Of a stretch of 6,324 nt of DNA, positions 1 to 5,640 are shown piece by piece. The translations under genes were made by a program, and so were the position numbers. Origin of the DNA: Deltaproteobacteria bacterium (GTDB lineage: Bacteria > Desulfobacterota > Dissulfuribacteria > Dissulfuribacterales > QOAL01); NCBI GenBank assembly GCA_015486425.1, contig WFRQ01000533.1:1-6324 (forward strand). Reading direction: 5' to 3'. Each line of letters starts with the position of its first letter. The first letter of the stretch is position 1. The notes below the pieces were generated by a model, which was given only the letters and a program-made list of their open reading frames with translations, did not search any database and had not been told where the DNA came from.

Positions 1-82
1 CAAAAAAGTATGGCAGGTGAAATGTATACAACGCCCGCTACGTGCAATAGTTTGATAGCACAATATTTCTGACGGAGATTAT

Positions 83-233
83 GACCGTGGGCAATTGTGC
101 TTACGAATTCTGCAATGCCCCTTGTCATAGGTCATAAGCGGGGTTTTAAGCCGTGACCATAACCTTCTTTAGTCAAGCTACTGTATCCATTCCAGTCATC
201 AGTTCTGCTATTGGCTCCCGGCTTGGCTATTCC
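83..233 (-). pseudogene. Decayed ISXO2/IS1595-family transposase fragment
   Basis: Read on the minus strand, positions 233 to 135 give a 33-codon open stretch bounded by in-frame stops (TAA at 234-236, TGA at 132-134). It contains TDDWNGYSSLTKEGYGH (203 to 153). This matches the TDGW-x-GY-x-x-L-x-x-x-GY-x-H signature I know from the DDE domain of ISXO2/IS1595 transposases, including the second catalytic Asp in 'TD'. About 19 codons further on, in a different frame, LPTVIISVR (from about 94) resembles the LPRVH-x-V-x-S segment that follows in one branch of the family. Stops and at least one frameshift make this a non-functional relic. I could not recognise the N-terminal part of the transposase or terminal inverted repeats, so the element's limits are unknown. 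The family assignment rests on one good motif plus a weaker second one. Confidence 0.5.
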
Positions 234-406
234 TTATGTAGTGGCCACTTGAGTAAGTGTGTTCACCAGTTATGCTTTTTCCCCTTGACAATTTCAAATC
301 ATCCCACATAAACTAAAAATAGAATGGCTAAGGGTTGTTTGTGTCGTTTCCCCGGCAGCTATATAGTTCCAATGTAACTTCTCAATAAGTCAGTACAAAT
401 TCTCCT

Positions 407-515
407 GTATCTGCTTACAGGGTATTGCAGATACAAGACGGAAAACGCGCAGGCGTACAATACCTACTTCAATCATCTGACAACGCCGTAGATGCGGTAC
501 TCCGTGAGCAGATAC
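407..515 (-). repeat. Palindromic interspersed repeat, copy 1 (degenerate)
   Basis: This 109-bp element begins GTATCTGCT and ends AGCAGATAC, a 9-bp terminal inverted repeat. Along its length it matches the reverse complement of the element at 4984-5100. Shared blocks in order are GTATCTGCT, GCAGAT-CAAG-CGGA, AGGCGTACA, TACTTC, GACAACGC, AGATGCGGTA and TGAGCAGATAC. By eye the inner 73 or so positions are about 75% identical, with a gap of a few bases before the right end. It encodes nothing visible. The interior substitutions have weakened its GC-rich stem, so it looks like an older copy than the one at 4984-5100. Confidence 0.8.
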
Positions 516-680
516 GTTCCAATCGTTCAGTTTCATCTGCATCACCTGTAATATTGCTATAAAAACAGGTATTCATATCCCTGTTCTGTTTCAAGCAGCA
601 GAATTATCTTCTCCGCCATCTTCATTATCAATTTGCATAAAAAAAATTTTTCGGTTGTGGTACCATTTTTAACTTCCTGC

Positions 681-694
681 CTCAGTTAACTGAG
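681..694. repeat. Perfect 14-bp palindrome CTCAGTTAACTGAG
   Basis: The sequence CTCAGTTAACTGAG equals its own reverse complement and does not extend further. It lies about 330 bases upstream of the start of the large secreted protein. A dimeric regulator could bind such a site, but nothing nearby identifies one, and a single chance palindrome of this size in 6 kb is unremarkable. Confidence 0.35.
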
Positions 695-754
695 TAGGAC
701 AAGATAATGCAAGTCTGAGGGTTCAATTCCATTGTGTATCAAAAGCTGACCAGT

Positions 755-770
755 ATTTTATATATAAAAT
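755..770. repeat. Perfect 16-bp AT-only palindrome
   Basis: ATTTTATATATAAAAT equals its own reverse complement. It contains no G or C, lies in AT-rich DNA about 250 bases upstream of the large gene, and contains TATATA steps that melt easily. It could be part of an operator or promoter, but low complexity makes a chance origin quite possible. Confidence 0.3.
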
Positions 771-1009
771 CAATATGATATGCGCGCTATCATGATTCGT
801 GTCGTCGCATTATCCATCGTTTAAGAAACTAAAAAAATAAAGAGCTATCCGTTTATCATGTTGAAATAACAGTATTGGTTGAAAATTGGCAACTCGCGGC
901 AAAAACGATATTTACAACATATTGATATAAAAAGAATTTTGGGGAATACAATTTAAAAAATACGTAATACCAGCATGTTAAGAACTGCGACAAAATAGAA
1001 TTGCACCCC

Positions 1010-1016
1010 AAGGAGG
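1010..1016 (+). promoter_or_regulatory. Shine-Dalgarno that fixes the start at 1022
   Basis: AAGGAGG ends five bases before ATG at 1022, which is near-ideal spacing. The reading frame can be extended to a TTG at 1001, but that codon has no comparable site and would place the Shine-Dalgarno inside the coding sequence. It would also add seven charged or polar residues in front of a clear signal peptide. The ATG at 1022 is therefore preferred. Confidence 0.85.
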
Positions 1017-1021
1017 ATGCC

Positions 1022-4000
1022 ATGTTAAAGAGATTCTTGAAGTTGTCATTAATCTACAGTGGCCTGTTTTTTTTACCTGTACATCACGCCTGTTATGGAC
1101 AGGAACTGCCAAGGTTTAATATCGATGCCATTCCCGCGCTTACAGCGTTACAGGACACGCCATGCGAGTTCTTTGTGCACTGGGATGATGAGAGTGCTGA
1201 CTTTGTGGCAACGTTTGACAGGGAGCCTGCAGGTGGCTACCAGATAGAGGCCAGTTCTTCCACGGACTGGCTATTCAGTTTTACGCCGGATGCTGCTGAT
1301 AAAATGCCTTTTCTGGTCACTATCACGGCGGAATCAAATGGCGAAGCAGTTTCCCATTCATTTACTATTACCCCTATAGTACATCTTCCGCCGGAGCAGG
1401 ACGTTTTTCCCATACAGTCCCATACTCAGCCCGGCACTGTGGGTGAAACCGGCATCGAAATTTTTGATTCCCCCAGTCTTGTGCATGAAAATTTTAATTA
1501 CTCCACGCGTATCACCCATAAGCTCCGGATTATCGGGCAGGAGGTGGTCTTTGAGCAGGGTAATGAGAATGGTCTTTATGAATCTTATAATAATCGAAGG
1601 GATATCAAACAGTTTGAAATCATAGCGGAAAGGGTGATTATAAGAAGCCCTCTTCATCTCAAGGAAACTGATGTTATCATTAATGCCAGGGAACTCAGAT
1701 TCGAGGGTCAAGATGCTGAAATCATAACCACGCCGGAGGAAAAAACCGGCAGGCCTCCGTTTGTTAATGACGGCACTGCTATGCCTGGCAGTGATGGTCT
1801 AAAGGCCGGGGATGTGGAGATCAACATAGAATCTTTTTATACTGACAGCGGGGATATTCATTTTGACCTGTCAGGCGGTGCAGGGCAGCCATGCGAGGAT
1901 GGTCAAGATGGAGTTAATGGAGTTAGTGTAGATTCCTACTGGAAAACATTTGAATGGACTGATTCAGGAATACACTTCTCATGGACCGCCCCGGGTGATC
2001 AATACATAATCTATGAAGTGGCTTATTGTACATGTGCCTTTGGTATTCCAATATTTGCTTTTGAACGTGGGACTAAAAACGGTTACCCGACGGATGGTAC
2101 GGATGCCATTCCTCCGGGTGAGCCAGGCGATGGAGGCGATGCAGGTATTCTGATTTCAAATTTTCCTCTGGACCCTTATGTATTGCACAATGCAGGGGCC
2201 CCTGGAGCTCCAGGTGAGACTCCATACAACAGAGGTTACTATAGAGGCGGGTATGCCGGCCTACCTCACAACTGGGTGAAGAAGAAGGCAAATTACTGCT
2301 TTAGTGCGGGTTTCTCAACACTTTCCAGTGGCACTACCGAGCCAGGCAGTAATGCTTCTCTTAATCATGGCTCAGCCGGGACAGCCCCTGCATTTCCTCC
2401 CATGGTCGACCAACCGTACACCTGGCTAAACTCTTATCTTCTTAACATGGTTCTTTCTGACGCGCGTAACGCGTATATCAGCGGTAGAATAGATTATGCA
2501 GAGCAGAGACTGAATGAGTATTCAGGTATCATGGAAGAATATCAGACGGATGTTACGTGGAACGACCTTTCCCCGGACGAACAGTATGAACTGCTGCAGA
2601 TGTATGATGAGATGCAGATTCTTCTGCACCGCATAGAAGACGGGCTGGATTATTTCGGCAACTCTCCAGGCTGGGTGCCCATGCTGAGTTTTGAAGTAAA
2701 TGCCGCAGCATTTGATCAGGAGGTTGACCGGTCCATCAACATGCTCTACCTCGCCTACTGGATAACAAACAAGGCCCACACCGAGCAGCAGCGGGTAGAC
2801 GCGCTTTCCGCAACGAGAGATCAGTTAAGGCTGGAGATGGAACAGGCCAAGCTGGACTATGACGATGCCGCGGCCAGAATCCCTGTGATGAGAAACAAGG
2901 CGCAGGAGATGCAGACCCGTACCGAAGAGCTTCAGATTGCTCTTGAGACAAAGGAGACTGAACTCAGGAGTCAGGCAGTAAATAATACAAGACCGCCCTG
3001 GTGGGAGGTTGGCATCAGGATGGGGCTCAAAACGGCAGGTACGATCTGCAGTATGATTCCGGTTTATCCTCCGCTTTTCCAGACAATAGGGAGTGGATTG
3101 ACTCTTGCCAGCAATTTTGATCCTGACCAGCCGTGGGATACAATAATAGGAGCTGCTGATATTACAACGGATTGTTTCAGCACCATGTTCGATAATGCTG
3201 TAGAAGATCAGCAGAACAAGCTCAAAGGCATTGACCCAAACAGTGCTGAGTCAAAAAAGATTGAATATCTTGGAGCAATGCGTGATGCCAGCAAGGGCAT
3301 GTCGGCAGGATTGACAGACATGAAGGGCTTTCTGAGTAATCTTGAGGCCCCTGCCGAAGAGATTGATGCCGAGCTTGAGAAACTCAAGAGCGAGTCAGGA
3401 GAATACAAATATCTGGTTCAACAGATCAAGGACCTGCTCAAGGATAAGTATGAGTTTATGCAGGAGCTTGCCGCAGTCATGCAGAGGGTGGCTGATCTCT
3501 CTAATACCATAACCCAGGATATCATTGCCATTGACGCAATGAACAGGGATATATCAGCAGGAATAGCAGTGCTTGACCCAAAGGCAACAATGTACCTGGA
3601 AAAGATGGAGCGTCGTGCCTATGACAGGTTGCTTAAGTATCATTACTATATGGCCAAGGCCTATGAATACCGGCTGCTCAAACCTTATACCGGAAAGCTT
3701 GATTCCCAGTCATTAATCAATAAATTCGAAGAGATAGCCGATCTGAATTCGGATCATTCCATATCACCTGAGCAGTTTAATACCTTGAAAAGTATTTATA
3801 AAGATCAGCTTGCCGCAGTTGCTGAGACCATACTGGATGATTACAACGCCAATCGGCCCGAACTTTCTGTTCCGGTGCGTTTCAATCTTACCGAGGGTGA
3901 ACTGGAAAAACTGAACAGTGGCGAAAGCGTGAGCCTGAATCTCATGAATCTTGGCATTTTTCCCTTGAGCGATGAGAATATCCGTATAGTAGGTTTCAAA

Positions 4001-4960
4001 GTATATTCCATCAGCACTGTTCCTGTTGGCGGAGACTATGGAACTGTTGCCTATGTTGATCTTAAAATAGAACATTCCGGAATATCCTTTATTAAATCAG
4101 AAGGGGAAGTACTGCAGTTCAGGCATTACAACAAGGATACTACCAATCCCATAGTGTGGGGGGCAAGGTTCGATCCGGTTGACGAAATAATTGACCCGGT
4201 TGAACCGAGTGCGGCCAGTGATTCTCTCCTGCGAAGCCTTCTTGGAGGGAATGCCCCGGACGATATCATGCTCTATTCCAGGCCTTCTGCCTGGACTGAT
4301 CTTGCAATATCCAGGAGCGTCACCAACAATAACGGCCTGCCCATTAATATAACGGGAATAAGGCTTGAGCTGATCTATGACTTTACTCCACAGAACACCA
4401 CCCTGGACCTTGTTGATATCATGAACAATGTTTCAATGGCGTATTTATACCGTCAGGATGATGTGGCGGTTGAAGATGCTGATTTCACCCCGTACTTTGT
4501 TCTTGATATGCCGGATGTCAACCACAGGCAGGATGCCAGGGGCCGATTTTTCAGGATATTTGCCCACAACAGTTCAGGTTATGTAACAATTACCGCCCAG
4601 CCCAGGTATGGAAACTGGTATTTCAACAAGTGGACCAACCGGTACGGTTTTGATCTTCCCGGGGGGCCTTTTAACAGTCCGGAAATCAGTCTCGCACTCA
4701 CTGAGAACCAGGCAGTGAGCGCCCAGTATATTGCACAGAGCCTCTATTTTGATATAAATACAGATGGTGATGTTGACGGGACGGACCTTTATGCCTTTGC
4801 CGAAAAGGTCCGCAATTCTGAAAATGGTCTGGCCACGGTCATGGATTTTGCAAATAATTTTGGTCATGAGCAGAATTTCGCTGGCCCGACCGCTGAAGCA
4901 TTTTCTCCAGATTCAAAGAGTGCTGTATCAAATGGGAGAAATATTGAATGGATAAGATAG
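1022..4960 (+). CDS. Large secreted multidomain protein with Tc-toxin-like helical module and dockerin-like end
   Basis: I recognise no single family for this 1312-residue exported protein. Residues 1-26 are a signal peptide (MLKRFLKLSL, hydrophobic core, probable cut near ACYG/QEL). Residues 35-120 look like an Ig/cadherin-like fold ('W-x-F-x-FTP'). Residues 198-240 show beta-solenoid-like repeats (FEIIAERVIIRS, DVIINARELRFEG). Glycine-rich, collagen-like loops follow at about 249-303 and 354-416 (GEPGDGGDAG, GAPGAPGE). Residues 469-654 are helical, with a strong coiled coil from about 586. A hydrophobic segment (660-699) and a second coiled coil (about 740-890, ending YYMAKAYEYRLLKPY) come next. 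An EF-hand-like loop, DLNSDHSISPEQ, lies at 907-918. A beta domain spans about 947-1122, an InlB-B-repeat-like domain about 1186-1238, and one dockerin-like loop (DINTDGDVDGTD) 1244-1255. The helical hairpin plus beta domain recalls Tc toxin A, which is an inference. Cysteines (YCTC, for example) may form disulfides. No LPXTG or PEP-CTERM anchor is present. The gene stands alone between two repeats. Confidence 0.9.
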   Translation: MLKRFLKLSLIYSGLFFLPVHHACYGQELPRFNIDAIPALTALQDTPCEFFVHWDDESADFVATFDREPAGGYQIEASSSTDWLFSFTPDAADKMPFLVTITAESNGEAVSHSFTITPIVHLPPEQDVFPIQSHTQPGTVGETGIEIFDSPSLVHENFNYSTRITHKLRIIGQEVVFEQGNENGLYESYNNRRDIKQFEIIAERVIIRSPLHLKETDVIINARELRFEGQDAEIITTPEEKTGRPPFVNDGTAMPGSDGLKAGDVEINIESFYTDSGDIHFDLSGGAGQPCEDGQDGVNGVSVDSYWKTFEWTDSGIHFSWTAPGDQYIIYEVAYCTCAFGIPIFAFERGTKNGYPTDGTDAIPPGEPGDGGDAGILISNFPLDPYVLHNAGAPGAPGETPYNRGYYRGGYAGLPHNWVKKKANYCFSAGFSTLSSGTTEPGSNASLNHGSAGTAPAFPPMVDQPYTWLNSYLLNMVLSDARNAYISGRIDYAEQRLNEYSGIMEEYQTDVTWNDLSPDEQYELLQMYDEMQILLHRIEDGLDYFGNSPGWVPMLSFEVNAAAFDQEVDRSINMLYLAYWITNKAHTEQQRVDALSATRDQLRLEMEQAKLDYDDAAARIPVMRNKAQEMQTRTEELQIALETKETELRSQAVNNTRPPWWEVGIRMGLKTAGTICSMIPVYPPLFQTIGSGLTLASNFDPDQPWDTIIGAADITTDCFSTMFDNAVEDQQNKLKGIDPNSAESKKIEYLGAMRDASKGMSAGLTDMKGFLSNLEAPAEEIDAELEKLKSESGEYKYLVQQIKDLLKDKYEFMQELAAVMQRVADLSNTITQDIIAIDAMNRDISAGIAVLDPKATMYLEKMERRAYDRLLKYHYYMAKAYEYRLLKPYTGKLDSQSLINKFEEIADLNSDHSISPEQFNTLKSIYKDQLAAVAETILDDYNANRPELSVPVRFNLTEGELEKLNSGESVSLNLMNLGIFPLSDENIRIVGFKVYSISTVPVGGDYGTVAYVDLKIEHSGISFIKSEGEVLQFRHYNKDTTNPIVWGARFDPVDEIIDPVEPSAASDSLLRSLLGGNAPDDIMLYSRPSAWTDLAISRSVTNNNGLPINITGIRLELIYDFTPQNTTLDLVDIMNNVSMAYLYRQDDVAVEDADFTPYFVLDMPDVNHRQDARGRFFRIFAHNSSGYVTITAQPRYGNWYFNKWTNRYGFDLPGGPFNSPEISLALTENQAVSAQYIAQSLYFDINTDGDVDGTDLYAFAEKVRNSENGLATVMDFANNFGHEQNFAGPTAEAFSPDSKSAVSNGRNIEWIR

Positions 4961-4983
4961 TTAATTAATAGCGTAGAAAAGAG

Positions 4984-5100
4984 GTATCTGCTCAGGGAGT
5001 CAGGGGATACCGCATCTGCTGCGTTGTCGGGGGGCTCGAAGTACGGAATGTACGCCTTCGCCCCCTCCGCCTTGCATCTGCAGCACCCCTGAGCAGATAC
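4984..5100 (+). repeat. Palindromic interspersed repeat, copy 2
   Basis: This 117-bp element starts 23 bases after the stop of the large gene. Its ends are a perfect 14-bp inverted repeat (GTATCTGCTCAGGG at 4984-4997 and CCCTGAGCAGATAC at 5087-5100). Inner arms rich in G (GTCGGGGGGCTCGAA) face arms rich in C (TTCGCCCCCTCCGCC) around the centre GTACGGAATGTAC, so transcript or single strand could fold into one long interrupted hairpin. It matches the reverse complement of 407-515. This layout, with CATCTGCTGCGTTG and a GTAC centre, resembles the REP-like palindromes found scattered in many proteobacterial genomes. It may help stop or protect the upstream transcript, but there is no T-tract typical of an intrinsic terminator. 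Confidence 0.85.
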
Positions 5101-5122
5101 GTGTCATGAAAAAATGTTGTGT

Positions 5123-5137
5123 GAAAAGCGACTTTTC
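5123..5137 (+). repeat. Short hairpin upstream of the small gene
   Basis: GAAAAG-CGA-CTTTTC is a perfect 6-bp stem with a three-base loop, about 50 bases before the start of the 96-residue gene. It may be a leader hairpin or part of an operator. The stem is AT-rich, and no terminator tract follows. Confidence 0.3.
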
Positions 5138-5185
5138 GTTATGGAAATGCATCCTTGAGGGGGGAGCAGTTACAAAATTATAAAA

Positions 5186-5476
5186 ATGAAAGAATCTGAC
5201 TGGAAAATATTCAAGCAAATAAAAGAAAAGGCCATTGAGACTTTTTGCAATAATGCATTAACTCAATACGAAAAGATCATAAAGAATAAAAATGGAAACT
5301 CATATGAAATATATATGTATTTATATAAATCGGTAATAGACACAGATAAACAAATGGCGTTGTTATTTGATGGGCAAAGTAGATCAAAAGCAGCATTACA
5401 GCTACTGGCTATCAGAGCTGAGGGATTAGCGGATGAAACATTATTAAAAAAACTTTCAGATGAGTTCCTCCAGTAA
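5186..5476 (+). CDS. Small soluble helical protein of unknown function
   Basis: This gene encodes 96 residues with no signal peptide or membrane segment, so the product should be cytoplasmic. The sequence is charged and predicted helical throughout (KIFKQIKEKAIETFCNNAL near the start). A more conserved-looking stretch, LLFDGQSRSKAALQLLAIR, spans roughly residues 59-77, and the protein ends in an acidic helix. The style recalls short conserved hypothetical proteins of proteobacteria, but I cannot name a family or function. ATG at 5186 is the only sensible start: an in-frame stop lies at 5156-5158 with no usual start codon between. The best purine run (GAGGGGGGAG, ending 5166) is about 19 bases upstream, so ribosome binding looks weak. 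GC content is about 31%, far below the ABC gene (about 55% in a sampled line), which suggests a separate origin. The spacing and repeat make co-transcription with the upstream gene unlikely. Confidence 0.7.
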   Translation: MKESDWKIFKQIKEKAIETFCNNALTQYEKIIKNKNGNSYEIYMYLYKSVIDTDKQMALLFDGQSRSKAALQLLAIRAEGLADETLLKKLSDEFLQ

Positions 5477-5505
5477 ACAGACCCGTCACGTGTTAATTAG
5501 TGACA

Positions 5506-5527
5506 TGCCTGATCGGGCAGAAACTTT
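5506..5527 (+). terminator. Weak intrinsic terminator candidate
   Basis: TGCC-TGATCG-GGCA forms a 4-bp stem (5 with a T-G wobble) around a GATC loop. GAAAC follows, then five T residues ending about position 5529. It sits 29 bases after the stop of the small gene, which is the expected place. The stem is short and the T-run is displaced by five bases, so this is only a candidate. Confidence 0.3.
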
Positions 5528-5607
5528 TTGAGGCTTGTTCGCGAGAAAACCTGCATATTAATGTTCGGGAGACCTCATAACAGTTTCAGAACCAGTCTCA
5601 AAAAGTT
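5522..5607. repeat. 11-bp inverted repeat in the convergent spacer
   Basis: AACTTTTTGAG (5522-5532) and CTCAAAAAGTT (5597-5607) are perfect reverse complements separated by 64 bases; the match continues imperfectly for two bases on each side. The pair lies between the convergent small gene and the ABC-ATPase gene. The ends could belong to a very small non-autonomous element, or form a bidirectional stop structure. The intervening sequence shows no coding potential, and I see no clear flanking target duplication. Confidence 0.45.
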
Positions 5608-5640
5608 ACATATCTGCAGCACGTTATGATATTGGGACAA

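Larger units (their letters stand above)
234..1009. other. Intergenic region without an intact gene
   Basis: No convincing coding region is visible on either strand. Part of 234-400 may be further rotted transposase sequence, but I see no motif there. A 20-codon minus-strand reading frame (619 to 557, beginning MAEKIILLLETEQ) is coding-like but too short to call. Between 544 and 585 the hexamer ACCTGT/ACAGGT and a CCTGTT alternate in opposite orientations, giving weak alternative hairpins. An A8T5 tract at 639-651 would favour bent DNA. The last 200 bases are very AT-rich and should hold the promoter of the large secreted-protein gene. TTGGCA at 886-891 with a poor TATTTA 17 bases later is the best sigma-70-like pair I found, and it is not convincing. 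Annotated repeats inside this span are listed separately. Confidence 0.6.

Noticed and set aside
557..619. 20-residue minus-strand reading frame (MAEKIILLLETEQ...)
   Set aside because: It is too short to distinguish from chance, and no ribosome-binding or family evidence supports it.
700..745. tRNA T-arm-like sequence (GGGTTCAATTCC at 719-730)
   Set aside because: The surrounding bases do not form an acceptor stem, D-arm or anticodon arm, and the T-stem itself has a mismatch. It is a look-alike, not a tRNA gene.
886..902. Sigma-54-like promoter (TTGGCAACTCGCGGCAA)
   Set aside because: The GG and GC elements are one base too close compared with the -24/-12 consensus, and the -12 TTGC is only GGCA. 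Sigma-54 is strict about this spacing.
1001..1021. TTG at 1001 as the start of the large gene
   Set aside because: The ATG at 1022 has a perfect AAGGAGG at proper spacing and directly begins the signal peptide; the TTG would place that site inside the coding region.
1082..1102. Lipoprotein signal (cysteine in VHHAC)
   Set aside because: The residues before the cysteine (H-H-A) do not fit the lipobox, which needs Leu or a similar residue at -3. A type I signal peptide fits better.
1358..1711. 117-codon minus-strand reading frame inside the large gene
   Set aside because: It is a shadow of the plus-strand secreted-protein frame, with no supported start or domain.
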